The notes below the pieces were generated by a model, which was given only the letters and a program-made list of their open reading frames with translations, had not been told where the DNA came from and did not search any database. A DNA stretch of 40,939 nt from Bacillota bacterium (lineage in GTDB: Bacteria > Bacillota > Clostridia > Saccharofermentanales > Fastidiosipilaceae). The stretch is taken from the NCBI GenBank assembly GCA_030057555.1, contig JASGUU010000041.1, positions 1 to 40,939 on the forward strand, given 5' to 3'. The translations under genes and the position numbers were made by a program. This document shows, piece by piece, positions 22,975 to 32,166 of this stretch (position 1 is its first letter; the number at the start of each line of letters is the position of its first letter).

Positions 22975-24208
22975 CCTGATAGAGCGGGTAGCGCGCGAGC
23001 ATCGCGGCAACGCGTTCCCGGACGCTGGACCTGCTGCCGTCGGGATCCGTCAGGGTCAGATGGATGAACTCGGCGATCTCATCCATGTCGGCCGGCACGA
23101 AGCCGCGTGAACTGACGGCCGGTGTGCCGATGCGCAGGCCGCTCGTAATCGTCGGCTTCTCCTCATCGAAGGGAATCGTGTTTTTGTTCACCGTGATGTG
23201 CACCTGATCGAGGCGGTCCTGCAGTTCCTTCCCGCTGACGCCGGTGCCGCGCAGGTCGAGCAGCATCAGGTGGTTGTCGGTCCCGCCCGAGACGAGCTTC
23301 AGGCCACGCCTGAGCAGGCCCTGGGCGAGTGCCTGGGCGTTGTCCCAGGTGCGCTGCTGCAGCTCACGGAAGGGGGGCTTAAGCGCCTCTCCGAGGCCGA
23401 CGGCCTTGGCTGCGATGATATGCATCAGGGGGCCGCCCTGACTGCCCGGGAAGACGGCGCTCGCGAGACGGCGGGCATGCTCCTCGCGGGCGAGAATCAT
23501 GCCGCCGCGGGGACCACGCAGGGTTTTATGCGTGGTGGTTGTCACCACATCGGCGTAGGGTACGGGGCTCGGGTGCAGGCCGGCGGCGACGAGGCCGGCG
23601 ATATGGGCCATGTCGACAAAGAGAATGGCGCCGACACGGTCGGCAATCGCGCGGAAGCGGGCAAAGTCGAGTGTTCTGGGATAGGCGGAGGCACCGGCGA
23701 TCAGGATGCGCGGCCGCCATTCGAGGGCCTGCTCTTCGAGCCTGTCATAGTTGATCCGGCCGGTCTCACGGTCCACCTGATAGAAGGCGGCTTCATAGTA
23801 GAGGCCGGACACATTTTTTGCCATGCCATGCGTCAGATGTCCGCCATGGCTGAGATCCATGCCGAGAATGCGGTCGCCCGGTTCGAGAAAGGCGAGATAG
23901 ACGGCGCTGTTGGCCTGGGCACCCGAGTGCGGCTGAACATTGACATATTCGGCGCCGAAGAGGAGTTTGGCCCGTTCAATCGCGAGGTTCTCGATGACAT
24001 CGACGGCCTCGCAGCCACCGTAGTAGCGGCGGCCGGGATAGCCCTCGGCATATTTGTTGGTCAGGGGTGTGCCGGCGGTCTCGAGCACGGCTTCGGAGAC
24101 GAAGTTTTCGGAGGCAATGAGCTCGATGGTGTTACGCTGGCGCCGGATTTCCTGACAGATGGCTTCGTAGACGGCCGGATCACTCGCGGCCAGATGAGGG
24201 TAGTGCAT
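22967..24208 (-). CDS. glyA: Serine hydroxymethyltransferase
   Basis: A 413-residue PLP enzyme that converts serine and tetrahydrofolate to glycine and methylene-tetrahydrofolate, the main source of one-carbon units. The PLP Lys is Lys228 in [23 protein letters not shown] (28-36) and the [13 protein letters not shown] region (53-65) are family hallmarks. Length is normal. AAAGGAACGG lies 11-14 nt upstream of the ATG. It follows thiI by 51 bp and overlaps rarA by 8 bp. Confidence 0.96.
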   Translation of the reverse strand: MHYPHLAASDPAVYEAICQEIRRQRNTIELIASENFVSEAVLETAGTPLTNKYAEGYPGRRYYGGCEAVDVIENLAIERAKLLFGAEYVNVQPHSGAQANSAVYLAFLEPGDRILGMDLSHGGHLTHGMAKNVSGLYYEAAFYQVDRETGRINYDRLEEQALEWRPRILIAGASAYPRTLDFARFRAIADRVGAILFVDMAHIAGLVAAGLHPSPVPYADVVTTTTHKTLRGPRGGMILAREEHARRLASAVFPGSQGGPLMHIIAAKAVGLGEALKPPFRELQQRTWDNAQALAQGLLRRGLKLVSGGTDNHLMLLDLRGTGVSGKELQDRLDQVHITVNKNTIPFDEEKPTITSGLRIGTPAVSSRGFVPADMDEIAEFIHLTLTDPDGSRSSVRERVAAMLARYPLYQDA

Positions 24209-24259
24209 GGGGAGGTCTACCGTTCCTTTCAGTGTATGTCGGGAGCCATTCTAAACCAT

Positions 24260-25501
24260 TCAGAGATCTTCGGGGCTCATGGTCACAAGTTCGATACGCT
24301 CGAGACAGCCGCTGACGAGGGCTTCGACATCGAGCCTGCGCTCGGCTTCATCGGCATGGCGGAGTTCGGGATGGACACGGGGATGGCGGTGGACGAAGAC
24401 CGTGCAGCAGTCCTCGTAGGGCAGGATCGAGGTCTCGAAGGTACCGATTTCGCGGGCGATCTCGATCGTGGCATCCTTGTCCAGGCCGATCAGGGGGCGA
24501 AAGATGATGTGACGGGAAACAGCATCCGTACAGGCAAGAGCCGCCAGCGTCTGGCTCGCCACCTGGCCGAGGCTCTCCCCGGTCACCAGGGCACAGAGTT
24601 TGCGGCGTTCGGCGATACGGTCGGCAACACGGATCATCAGGCGTCGCATCACGACGGTCAGCATCTCCGGCGGGACCTTCTCGTTCAGCTCGAGCTGCGC
24701 CGGGGTGAAATCGACGACATGTATGGGCAGGCGACCGGTATAGACGCTGAGCTCGGCACCGAGACGCAAAACCTTCTCCCGCGCCTGGTCCGTGGTAAAG
24801 GGCGAGGTGTGGAAATAAACCGCCTCGAGCCGCAGGCCGCGGGAGGCCATCAGGTAGCCGGCGACGGGGCTGTCGATGCCGCCTGACAGCAGCAGCAGGG
24901 CACGTCCGGAGGAGCCGAGAGGCAGGCCGCGGGAGCCGGGCAGGATCTCGTGATAGAGCGTCAGATCGCGGCGCAGCTCGACGTGGAGCGTCACCTCCGG
25001 CTGATGGACATCGACTTCAAGCGTCGGGCAGGCGGCGAGGACGGCGGCGCCGCAGGCGGCCGAGATACGCGGGGAGGTCAGCGGGAAGGTCTTGTCGCCG
25101 CGGCGGCTCTCGACCTTGAAGCTCGCGATGCGCGGCTGCCGCTCGAGGAGTTTTCGCATGTACCCGGCCGCGGCCTCCTCGAGGTCGACCGGCGAAACCG
25201 GACCCCTCCACTGCCTGGCGGGGCTCACGGAGACAATGCCAAAAATGGTCCGGGCACGTTCGGCCGCCCGTGCGAGGAGTTCCGCATCCGTCTCCTCCCG
25301 TGGCCGGACCCAGATGCGTGAATCGACCAGTTCGACCTGGAAGGAACCGAGTCCACGCAGGCGGGCTCTGAGATTCTGCATCACACGAATCTCAAACTGT
25401 CTGCGGTTCTGTCCCTTTAGCGTAATCTCGCCGATGCGGCACAAAAGCACGGCAACGGCTTCCTGCAGCGGCTGCAGGTCACACGGAGCATCTGGTGTCA
25501 T
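24260..25501 (-). CDS. thiI: tRNA 4-thiouridine synthase ThiI
   Basis: A 413-residue sulfurtransferase with N-terminal ferredoxin-like and THUMP domains (~15-185) and a PP-loop adenylation domain (SGGIDSP at 206-212). It uses sulfur from a cysteine desulfurase to make s4U8 in tRNA; some homologues also serve the thiamine thiazole. The C-terminal rhodanese domain of E. coli ThiI is absent, as in Bacillus, where sulfur comes directly from a dedicated desulfurase; such a gene is immediately upstream here. The ATG at 25501 has GAGAAAG upstream; a TTG at 25522 is an unlikely alternative. Confidence 0.94.
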   Translation of the reverse strand: MTPDAPCDLQPLQEAVAVLLCRIGEITLKGQNRRQFEIRVMQNLRARLRGLGSFQVELVDSRIWVRPREETDAELLARAAERARTIFGIVSVSPARQWRGPVSPVDLEEAAAGYMRKLLERQPRIASFKVESRRGDKTFPLTSPRISAACGAAVLAACPTLEVDVHQPEVTLHVELRRDLTLYHEILPGSRGLPLGSSGRALLLLSGGIDSPVAGYLMASRGLRLEAVYFHTSPFTTDQAREKVLRLGAELSVYTGRLPIHVVDFTPAQLELNEKVPPEMLTVVMRRLMIRVADRIAERRKLCALVTGESLGQVASQTLAALACTDAVSRHIIFRPLIGLDKDATIEIAREIGTFETSILPYEDCCTVFVHRHPRVHPELRHADEAERRLDVEALVSGCLERIELVTMSPEDL

Positions 25502-25528
25502 AGTCTCGAAACTTTCTCTCAAATACCG

Positions 25529-26671
25529 TCAGCGGTAGCGTACTCGTTCATAGCAGTGGTGTATCGCCGCGGCCAGGGCATCCACCTCCGCCTCCGTATT
25601 GGTGCTGTCAAAACTGACACGCAGGCAGTTGTCGACCAGGTTGCCGCGCAGGCCCATGGCGGCGAGGACATGGCTTTTACGCCGGCGGCCCGCTCCACAG
25701 GCCGAACCCGTGGAGACCTCAAAGCCCTCGTGCGACAGAGCCGTCGCCATCGTTTCGCCACGGGCGGAGGGCAGGGAAAAACTCAGGATCGACGGCAGAC
25801 CCTCCTCGCCCTGACCGTGCTCAACCACTTCCAGATCGGCGATGGCCGCGAGCAGGCGGCGGCGCAGAGCACGGGTATAGATATAGGCCTGTGACTGCTT
25901 CTCGATGCTGATTTCAGCCGCCATGGCCAGCAGCTCCAGAGCGAGGGGATCCTCGGTGCCGCTGCGTCTCCCCTGCTGCTGTCCGCCACCCATGATCAGG
26001 GGCAGCAGGGGCGCGCCGTTTCTGACATAGAGCAGACCGCAGCTACGGGGACCATGGATCTTGTGCCCGCTGAGGCTGGCGTAGTCGGCGCCCAGGCGGC
26101 TGAGCGAGAGGCGTGTCGCCGTCTTTGTCCAGGCCTGCACGGCATCGACATGCCAGAGACACTGCGGGGCGCGGGCGGCCAGGATGGTGCGGATCGCCTC
26201 GAGATCCGAAATGGCACCGGTCTCGTTATTGACATGGATGGTCGACAGGAGGATGACATCGTCGGAGAGTTCCTGACGCAGACAGTTGAGGTCGACGGCA
26301 CCGTCCGGTGTCAGAGGCAGCTCGACGAGTTCGAAGCCGCGGCCGGCGAGCCAGCGCGCCGGCTGCAGGGTGGCGTCGTGGTCGCCCTGGCCGACCAGAA
26401 TGCGCCGGCCCTGACGGTGCCTCTTCTCGGCCACGGAAAAAAACACCTGATTGGTCGCTTCCGTCGCCGAGCTGGTTGCCACCAGCTCCCTCGGTTCGCA
26501 GTCGAGAGCTTCGGCGAGGCGTTTGCGCGCCTGTTCGAGACGGCGTGCCTGCCGCTGTCCGGACAGATGTGCCGAGGCGGGGTTCTGCCAGGCGTCATGG
26601 ATCTCCGTCTGCCAGTGCCGGACCAGCTCCGGCCAGGGTGCGGTCGTCGCCGCATGATCGAAATAGGGCAC
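25529..26671 (-). CDS. Cysteine desulfurase (NifS-like), ThiI partner
   Basis: A 380-residue PLP enzyme that mobilises sulfur from cysteine. N-terminal YFDHAATT, PLP Lys204 in SGHKIHGP, and catalytic Cys325 in STGSACGAG are all present. The adjacent thiI (27-bp gap) and the absence of isc or suf genes point to a role like Bacillus NifZ, feeding ThiI for tRNA thiolation. The start codon is GTG at 26671, preceded by AGGAAGT; it begins 14 bp after the gntR stop. Co-transcription with gntR is likely. Confidence 0.92.
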   Translation of the reverse strand: MPYFDHAATTAPWPELVRHWQTEIHDAWQNPASAHLSGQRQARRLEQARKRLAEALDCEPRELVATSSATEATNQVFFSVAEKRHRQGRRILVGQGDHDATLQPARWLAGRGFELVELPLTPDGAVDLNCLRQELSDDVILLSTIHVNNETGAISDLEAIRTILAARAPQCLWHVDAVQAWTKTATRLSLSRLGADYASLSGHKIHGPRSCGLLYVRNGAPLLPLIMGGGQQQGRRSGTEDPLALELLAMAAEISIEKQSQAYIYTRALRRRLLAAIADLEVVEHGQGEEGLPSILSFSLPSARGETMATALSHEGFEVSTGSACGAGRRRKSHVLAAMGLRGNLVDNCLRVSFDSTNTEAEVDALAAAIHHCYERVRYR

Positions 26672-26685
26672 GGATCAGTGACTTC

Positions 26686-27441
26686 CTAGTCGCGGCGCAG
26701 ACTCGTCGGTTCAAACTGCAGGACGCAGCGATCGGCGCGGAGTACGGCGACGGAGAACTCGCTGACATTGCCCGAACGCGAATGACAGGCGCTCTCCACC
26801 ACCAGCACGGGAGTGCCGCGGCTGATGTCGAGCGCCCTGGCCTCGTCATGGCCTGCCGGCCGCACATGAACGCGCCAGTCGGCGCGGTGTGGCAGCAGCG
26901 GGTAGCGGTTCGCGGTAATGTCAATCATGCGGCTGCGCCGGCGAATGTGCTCGGCGAGGTTCGGAAACATCCCCACAGGGATCCACGAGCGGCAGTAGGC
27001 ATAGTTGCTGCGCCCCTCGCCCTCGGTCCAGATCACCTCGAAGAAATGTCCGGAGCCGTCGCCGGTATTGGCGGCAAAGGCGGCCTCGTACTCGCCCGGC
27101 AGCTGGTCTGTCGGCTCATAGTCGATGAAGTGCTTGTCCTCGAGACTCTGCCCGGCGAGGAAGCAGAAGCGAAAGGGTGTAAAGTTCGCCAGAATCAGGT
27201 GATCGGGCGCCTCGCGGACAAAGGTGCCCTTGCCCTTCCTGATGATCAGGAGCCCTTCGGTGACGAGCTCGGAGATGGCCTTCCGCACCGTCGGGCGGGA
27301 CAGGTCGAGTTCCTCGCAGAGCGCGAGCTCGGTGGGAATCTGGGAACCCGGACCATAGCTGCCATCCTCGATGCGCTCGCTGAGAAGGTCCTTCAGCTGC
27401 GCGTAGAGCGGCACACTGCTGTTTTTATCGATTCTCATCAT
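26686..27441 (-). CDS. GntR/HutC-family transcriptional regulator
   Basis: A 251-residue regulator. The N-terminal winged helix (~8-76) has SRPTVRKAISELVTEGLL as the recognition region and RKGKGTFV in the wing; the C-terminal UTRA domain (~95-245) binds the effector. HutC-subfamily members respond to small metabolites such as amino sugars or histidine derivatives; the effector is not predictable here. GGAGGG lies 8 nt before the ATG. It is the first gene of a minus-strand unit with a cysteine desulfurase, thiI, glyA and rarA, and a 24-bp palindrome lies in its own leader, suggesting autoregulation of the whole unit. Confidence 0.9.
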   Translation of the reverse strand: MMRIDKNSSVPLYAQLKDLLSERIEDGSYGPGSQIPTELALCEELDLSRPTVRKAISELVTEGLLIIRKGKGTFVREAPDHLILANFTPFRFCFLAGQSLEDKHFIDYEPTDQLPGEYEAAFAANTGDGSGHFFEVIWTEGEGRSNYAYCRSWIPVGMFPNLAEHIRRRSRMIDITANRYPLLPHRADWRVHVRPAGHDEARALDISRGTPVLVVESACHSRSGNVSEFSVAVLRADRCVLQFEPTSLRRD

Positions 27442-27471
27442 CTTTTCTACCCTCCGGGTCCGTCCGCCTAA

Positions 27472-27495
27472 GGCATGTTGTTAGGACAACATGCC
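27472..27495. promoter_or_regulatory. GntR-type palindromic operator
   Basis: GGCATGTTGT (27472-27481) and ACAACATGCC (27486-27495) are perfect 10-bp inverted arms around a 4-bp centre. It lies just downstream of the likely transcription start of gntR, between the -10 box and the gene, an ideal repressor position. Confidence 0.8.
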
Positions 27496-27506
27496 GAAAC
27501 AACCCC

Positions 27507-27512
27507 ATTATA
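27507..27512 (-). promoter_or_regulatory. -10 box of the gntR operon
   Basis: A perfect TATAAT on the minus strand, 65 bp before gntR and just upstream of the palindrome. The -35 region (TTATCC at 17 bp) is poor, so the promoter may be weak. Confidence 0.5.
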
Positions 27513-27526
27513 GCACGGGCTGAAAA

Positions 27527-28816
27527 TCAGGATAAAACACCGGCCGCCTGCCTCAGGGCACAGACCTCTATCGCATCGCAGAGAACCTTCATCGCGGTCT
27601 CAAGCTCCGTGAGAGTCGGACAGGTTGGGGCCAGGCGCAGACAGGAATCCTCGGGATCGTGGCCATAGGGCCAGGCGGCACCGGCCGCTGTCAGCTTCAC
27701 ACCGCAGCGGGCACATTCCGCCACCACCGCGCGGGCCAGGCCCCGGGCGAGATGCAGGCCGATGAAATAGCCGCCCCTGGGTTCCAGCCAGCTGACGACA
27801 GCGCCGTTGCCGTGGCGTGCGCTGAGCATGTCGGAGGCCAGACGGAACTTCGGCCGCAGCAGCTCGGCATGGCGCTCCATCAGGGCTTCCAGGCCGCCGG
27901 CGGCCTCGAGCAGGCGCAGGTGGCGCAGCTGGTTCATCTTGTCCGGGCCGATGGTCTGGTAGAACAGGGAGCCAAGCAGCCACTCGACGTTACGGGGACT
28001 CGCAGCGACCGCGGCGATGCCGGAGCCTGCATAGCTGATTTTCGAAGTTGAGATGAATTCGAAGAAGCGGTCGGGATTTCCCGCCTCAGCCGCGAGCGGC
28101 AGTATGGCCGGACAGAGCTCTGGCTCATCCACGAGGTGGTGGAAGCGGTAGGCGTTATCCCAGATCACGCAGAAGCCGGGGGACGCTTCCATCTCGGCCA
28201 GACGGCGGCAGACCGTCCCGGAATAAACGACACCGTCGGGATTCGAATACTGCGGTACCGCGAACATCAGCTTGACGGCCGGATCCCTGACGAGCTCCTC
28301 GACCTGGTCCATGTCAGGTCCATCCTCCCGCATCCGGACGGGAAGCAGTTCCAGTCCCAGACTGGCGGCGAGGGCAAAGTGGCGATCATAGCCGGGAGCC
28401 GGGCAGAGAGCCGCGACACGGTCGAGGCGGGACCAGGGTCCCGAACCGCCGGGGGGACCGGTCAGCAGGCATTGAACGACGAGGTCGTACATCAGCTTGA
28501 GGCTGGAGTTGTTGTGCACGATAACCTGAGCCGCCGGCACCTCGAGCAGACCGCCGAAGAGTGCGCGCATTTCGGCGAGACCCGCGAGGGCTCCGTAGTT
28601 GCGGCAGTCGGTGCCGTCTGCCGCATAATGATCCGTGCTTGACAGCAGCTGGTCGAAACCCAGCCCGCTGACCATGTCAAGCTGCTCGGTCGATGGCTTG
28701 CCACGGGTGAGATCGAGATTGAGACCCTGTTTCTGCCAGTCATTCATGCAGGCCTCGGCGGCGGCGAGGCGCTGTTCAATATCGGCCGGGCTGAGTTCGG
28801 CATATGGATTGTACAT
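27527..28816 (-). CDS. Class I aminotransferase of the aspartate aminotransferase Ic/MocR-like group
   Basis: A 429-residue PLP aminotransferase. It begins with the group's typical NLDLTRGKPSTEQLD (33-47); PLP contacts include Asp220 and Tyr223 in IWDNAYRFHH, and Lys259 in STSKISYAGSG. Members of this Pfam group (PF12897) are annotated as aspartate or alanine-type aminotransferases; the true substrate is uncertain. There is no DNA-binding domain, unlike MocR itself. GGAAGGATGG precedes the ATG. It is divergent from an XRE regulator gene and ends 15 bp before the gntR promoter. Confidence 0.88.
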   Translation of the reverse strand: MYNPYAELSPADIEQRLAAAEACMNDWQKQGLNLDLTRGKPSTEQLDMVSGLGFDQLLSSTDHYAADGTDCRNYGALAGLAEMRALFGGLLEVPAAQVIVHNNSSLKLMYDLVVQCLLTGPPGGSGPWSRLDRVAALCPAPGYDRHFALAASLGLELLPVRMREDGPDMDQVEELVRDPAVKLMFAVPQYSNPDGVVYSGTVCRRLAEMEASPGFCVIWDNAYRFHHLVDEPELCPAILPLAAEAGNPDRFFEFISTSKISYAGSGIAAVAASPRNVEWLLGSLFYQTIGPDKMNQLRHLRLLEAAGGLEALMERHAELLRPKFRLASDMLSARHGNGAVVSWLEPRGGYFIGLHLARGLARAVVAECARCGVKLTAAGAAWPYGHDPEDSCLRLAPTCPTLTELETAMKVLCDAIEVCALRQAAGVLS

Positions 28817-28867
28817 ACGGCTGATACCATCCTTCCAGCTTCTGTCTTCAGAGCATCAATACGCCAT

Positions 28868-28925
28868 TATAATGTATGCAAATTTCAGGCTCCAGTCCGG
28901 AAGCGCCTGAAACATGGTCTATAAT
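28868..28925. promoter_or_regulatory. Divergent control region with inverted repeat
   Basis: Two TATAAT sequences (28868-28873, nearly palindromic so readable in both directions, and 28920-28925) flank an inverted repeat, TTTCAGGC (28883-28890) and GCCTGAAA (28905-28912). This layout between divergent genes suits an operator for the adjacent XRE regulator. No good -35 boxes were identified. Confidence 0.45.
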
Positions 28926-28979
28926 GATCTTTCATATGCAAATCAGTTCCGCTTTGCTTCAGGAAGCGAGGGGTTCACG

Positions 28980-29606
28980 ATGGGCGAAGCGACGCGTTTC
29001 TCCCGCACACTGAGAAATCTGCGGCTTCACCGGCACATGTCACAGCTGGAGCTGGCCCGCAGCGCAGGTGTCACGCAGCAGGCCATCAACGGCTGGGAAC
29101 ACGGAGAGGGCACACCTGACCCGGACATGCTCTGCCGTCTGGCGCGTTGCCTCGACACCACCGTAGACCAGCTTGTCGCCTGCCGGCAGGAGCTGCCCGG
29201 ACGCGGTCAGCTGCTGCAGCCTGAACCCGACAGCCCCGGGGTCCGCCTGTGCCTGCCCGCCGCCGACAGCCTGACAGGACCCGCAGACAGCAGTTTCGAA
29301 GTTCACTGGCACGGCCGCAGCATGCTGCCGCTGCTGCGGCCCGGCTGCTGGATGCGTTTTCGCGTCGGTGATGGCGGGCGCAGACGCGGCATGGGACTCG
29401 TCGACATTCCCGGCGACGGACTCTTCTTTGCCCGCTTCTACCATGACCGTGATCAGCTGCTGCTGCAGTACGTAAATCCCGACTATTCCGAACGCCGCCT
29501 GCCCCGTACGGCCTGCCGCATCGTGGCCCTGCTCGTCGCCTGGTATCACCCGGACGAGCCCCTGCTGGCGGCCAGTCAGAATGCCAAGGAGAACAGCGAT
29601 GTCTGA
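28980..29606 (+). CDS. XRE-family regulator with S24 (LexA/cI-like) C-terminal domain
   Basis: A 208-residue protein. An HTH-3 domain (~9-63, SQLELARSAGVTQQAINGWE) is followed by a C-terminal domain of the LexA/cI type. The peptidase serine motif is present (GRSMLP, Ser114), but where the catalytic Lys should be the sequence reads FFARF (149-153), so Lys is replaced and autocleavage is doubtful. The NPDY near 166-169 matches the NP-x-Y of S24 proteins. The start at 28980 is preceded by GAGGGG; an earlier ATG at 28914 has no ribosome site. It overlaps the following aminotransferase by 8 bp (ATGTCTGA), so the two are co-expressed. Confidence 0.8.
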   Translation: MGEATRFSRTLRNLRLHRHMSQLELARSAGVTQQAINGWEHGEGTPDPDMLCRLARCLDTTVDQLVACRQELPGRGQLLQPEPDSPGVRLCLPAADSLTGPADSSFEVHWHGRSMLPLLRPGCWMRFRVGDGGRRRGMGLVDIPGDGLFFARFYHDRDQLLLQYVNPDYSERRLPRTACRIVALLVAWYHPDEPLLAASQNAKENSDV

Positions 29607-30762
29607 GCCGAAACTGCCCCTGTCGCAGACGACAAAAGAGCTCGCCGAGGCCTCACCCGGCGTCCGCCGCATGTTTGAGCGCGGCCGCGAGCTCGCCGCC
29701 CGCTATGGCGCCGACGCGATAGCCGATCTCAGCCTCGGCAATCCCGACCTCCCCGTCCCCGGCGAGCTGACCCGGGCCCTCGTCGAGGTCGCGCGGGAGG
29801 CCCGGCACGGCTACCTGCCCAATGCCGGCCTGCCCGAGCTTCGCGAGCTTCTCGCGGCCCGGGCCGTCCGCGAAAGCCGGCGTCGGGTCACGGCCGCGGG
29901 TGTGGTCATCACGGTCGGCGCGGCCGGAGGTCTGGCCGTCGTCCTGCGCGCTCTTCTCGACCCCGGCGACGAGGTGATCCTCTTCTCCCCCTATTTCTCC
30001 GAGTATCCCATCTATGTCGCCCTCGCCGGCGGACGTACGGTGGTGGCCGAGGGAGACCGGGAACACCTGCCCGATCCGGAGGCTCTGCGGGCGGCGATCA
30101 CGCCGCGGACCAGGGCCGTCATCCTCGACAATCCCAACAACCCCTCGGGTTCACTCGCCGATGCCGGGCGCCTGGCGGAGCTCGCCGCCATCCTGGACGT
30201 GGCGGAGCAGCCCATCTGGCTCATCAGCGACGAGCCCTACGCAGACATCGTCTTTGACGGCCTCGAGACCCCCGCGGTGCTCGATGCCTTCAGCAACGTC
30301 ATCGTGGTGCGTTCCTGGTCAAAGACGCTCTCCATCCCCGGCGAACGCATCGGCGCCGTACTCGTGCCCTCGGACACGGCGGCCTGGTCCGAACTGATGG
30401 CGAACATCGTTTTCGCGAATCGCGCCCTCGGCTTCGTCCATGCTCCCGCCATCTGGCAGCGGGTGCTGGCCCGGGTTCCCGACCTGGCAGTCGACCCGGC
30501 ACCCTATCAGCGGCGCCGTGACCGTCTGCTGCAGCTCGTGCGGGCGGCGGGCCTGGACGTGGTCACGCCACGGGGGGCCTTCTACCTCTTCCCTGCCGTC
30601 CCCGGCGACGACCAGGTCTTCGCCGAGCGCGCCGCCGCCCTGCGCCTTCTGGTCGTCCCCGGCAGCAGCTTCGGCAGACCCGGGCACGTGCGCATGGCCT
30701 ATTGCGTTGCGGATGAAGTCATCGAGCGCGCCGGCGACTCTCTCGCCCGCCTTATGAGATAG
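29599..30762 (+). CDS. Class I/II pyridoxal-phosphate aminotransferase
   Basis: A 387-residue fold-type I aminotransferase resembling AspC-like enzymes. Key residues: LDNPNNPSG (176-184), SDEPYADI (Asp211, Tyr214), PLP Lys242 in SWSKTLSIPGERIG, and carboxylate-binding Arg in HVRMAY near the C-terminus. Substrate is not determinable; aspartate or aromatic/branched-chain amino acids are possible. The start at 29599 follows AAGGAG and overlaps the regulator gene, so expression is coupled. Its 3' end overlaps the convergent thiN gene by 11 bp. Confidence 0.9.
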   Translation: MSEPKLPLSQTTKELAEASPGVRRMFERGRELAARYGADAIADLSLGNPDLPVPGELTRALVEVAREARHGYLPNAGLPELRELLAARAVRESRRRVTAAGVVITVGAAGGLAVVLRALLDPGDEVILFSPYFSEYPIYVALAGGRTVVAEGDREHLPDPEALRAAITPRTRAVILDNPNNPSGSLADAGRLAELAAILDVAEQPIWLISDEPYADIVFDGLETPAVLDAFSNVIVVRSWSKTLSIPGERIGAVLVPSDTAAWSELMANIVFANRALGFVHAPAIWQRVLARVPDLAVDPAPYQRRRDRLLQLVRAAGLDVVTPRGAFYLFPAVPGDDQVFAERAAALRLLVVPGSSFGRPGHVRMAYCVADEVIERAGDSLARLMR

Positions 30763-31459
30763 TATCCTCGCGGGTGAGTACGAGCAGGGCCAGACCACTT
30801 TTAACGGTTACGCAAAACTCTCCGCCCGCGTCCGCCGGCCGGTTGCTCAGCGTGCGCGAGGGACCGCGCCTGAGCGTGGCCGCCTCGAGAGACCAGACGA
30901 GCCCGCGATAGCTGACACCCTCGAGCTGCGGCGACAGCGGCAGCAGCGAGACGACCGGGATGCCCGGCAGCAGCGGATCGCGCTGCGGATGGCAGAGCGT
31001 GGCGGACTCCGGGCCCAGCAGCGGCAGAAAGCGGCTGCGTCCGTCGGTCAGCTCGAGGCGGCGGCGGGCATCCTCCTGTTTCGCGGCGGCGAGCAGGTCG
31101 AGGTTGGCGAGAAAATGATCCGGACGGGTGAAATCGCAGGAGCCGATGATGAGCATGTCGCGGGCTCCCGCTTCGCATGCCAGGCGGAGGGCGATCTCGC
31201 CGTCACTTTCATCCTTCGCACTGGGAAAACGCAGGATTCTGGCAGACCCGGCAGCGGCGAGCCGTTCCGGAGCGAGGGAGTCAAAATCGCCGAGGAGGAT
31301 ATCCGGCTCGAGACCGAGCGTGTCGAGATGGACGAGTCCCGCATCGGCCGCGAGGATGCGTTCAAACGGCGCCTCCCGGCGGAGGCGGCGCCGCAGTGCC
31401 TCCGGTGCGCGCAGGCAGCCGCCCAGAGCGATGAGCCAGCGGGTTCCGGCGGCCGTCAC
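30752..31459 (-). CDS. thiN: Thiamine pyrophosphokinase
   Basis: A 235-residue enzyme that makes thiamine diphosphate from thiamine and ATP. Motifs in order: ADAGLVHLDTLGLEPD (38-53), LLGDFDS (55-61), KDESDGE (82-88) and RPDHFLANL (112-120), all in the usual family positions. The GTG start at 31459 overlaps the rpe stop by 4 bp (GTGA). It is the last gene of the def-to-thiN cluster. Confidence 0.92.
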   Translation of the reverse strand: MTAAGTRWLIALGGCLRAPEALRRRLRREAPFERILAADAGLVHLDTLGLEPDILLGDFDSLAPERLAAAGSARILRFPSAKDESDGEIALRLACEAGARDMLIIGSCDFTRPDHFLANLDLLAAAKQEDARRRLELTDGRSRFLPLLGPESATLCHPQRDPLLPGIPVVSLLPLSPQLEGVSYRGLVWSLEAATLRRGPSRTLSNRPADAGGEFCVTVKSGLALLVLTREDTIS

Positions 31460-32136
31460 GAGGGCCGGCAGGCCGCGCGCAGGGCGCGGATCGCGGCGCC
31501 CGGATCCGGAGACCCAAACACGGCGGAGCCGGCCACCAGAATGTCGGCACCCGCCGCAGCCGCGATGGGCGCGGTCCCGGTGGTGATGCCGCCGTCGACT
31601 TCGATCGGGAGAGACAGCCCCAGGGCATCAATCCGTTCGCGCAGCCGGCGGATGCGCCCGGTAGCGGCCGGCAGGTAGTGCTGGCCGCCGAAGCCGGGAT
31701 TGACACTCATGATCAGCACCTGGTCGGCGAGCTCCAGCACGGCATCGAGCTGGGCGAGGCTGGTTCCGGGATTCAGCGTCACGCCGGCACGGGCTCCCGT
31801 GGCCCGGATCTGCTCCAGCGTGCGGCAGATATGGGGGCAGGTCTCCACATGCACCGTGATCGTCTGGGCCCCGGCGGCGGCGAAGTCCTCGATATAGCGC
31901 TCGGGCTCACGGATCATGAGGTGCACATCGAAATGCAGACGCGTCAGCGGCCGCAGGGCCGCGAGCAGGGAGAAGCCGAAGGAGAAGTTCGGCACGAACT
32001 GGCCATCCATGATATCGAGGTGCAGGAGATCGGCCTCGGACTCGATCGAGGCGAGAGACTGCGCGAGATGGGTGAAGTCGGCCGCGAGCAGCGAGGGGGC
32101 GATGCGAACGGGACGTGGATCGGACTTTGGGGACAT
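31456..32136 (-). CDS. rpe: Ribulose-phosphate 3-epimerase
   Basis: Interconverts ribulose 5-phosphate and xylulose 5-phosphate in the pentose phosphate pathway. The 226-residue TIM barrel has IAPSLLAADF, LHLDIMDGQFVPN (metal His/Asp), HLMI, SVNPGFGGQ and EVDGGI, all standard. AAAGGAGGT lies 4 nt before the ATG. The 30-bp gap after rsgA and the overlap with thiN place it inside the operon. Confidence 0.96.
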   Translation of the reverse strand: MSPKSDPRPVRIAPSLLAADFTHLAQSLASIESEADLLHLDIMDGQFVPNFSFGFSLLAALRPLTRLHFDVHLMIREPERYIEDFAAAGAQTITVHVETCPHICRTLEQIRATGARAGVTLNPGTSLAQLDAVLELADQVLIMSVNPGFGGQHYLPAATGRIRRLRERIDALGLSLPIEVDGGITTGTAPIAAAAGADILVAGSAVFGSPDPGAAIRALRAACRPS

Positions 32137-32166
32137 GATGACCTCCTTTTTCTCTCTGGCGTCTGG

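Noticed and set aside
23198-24886. Plus-strand frame of 562 codons
   Set aside because: Antisense to glyA and thiI, both with full motifs.
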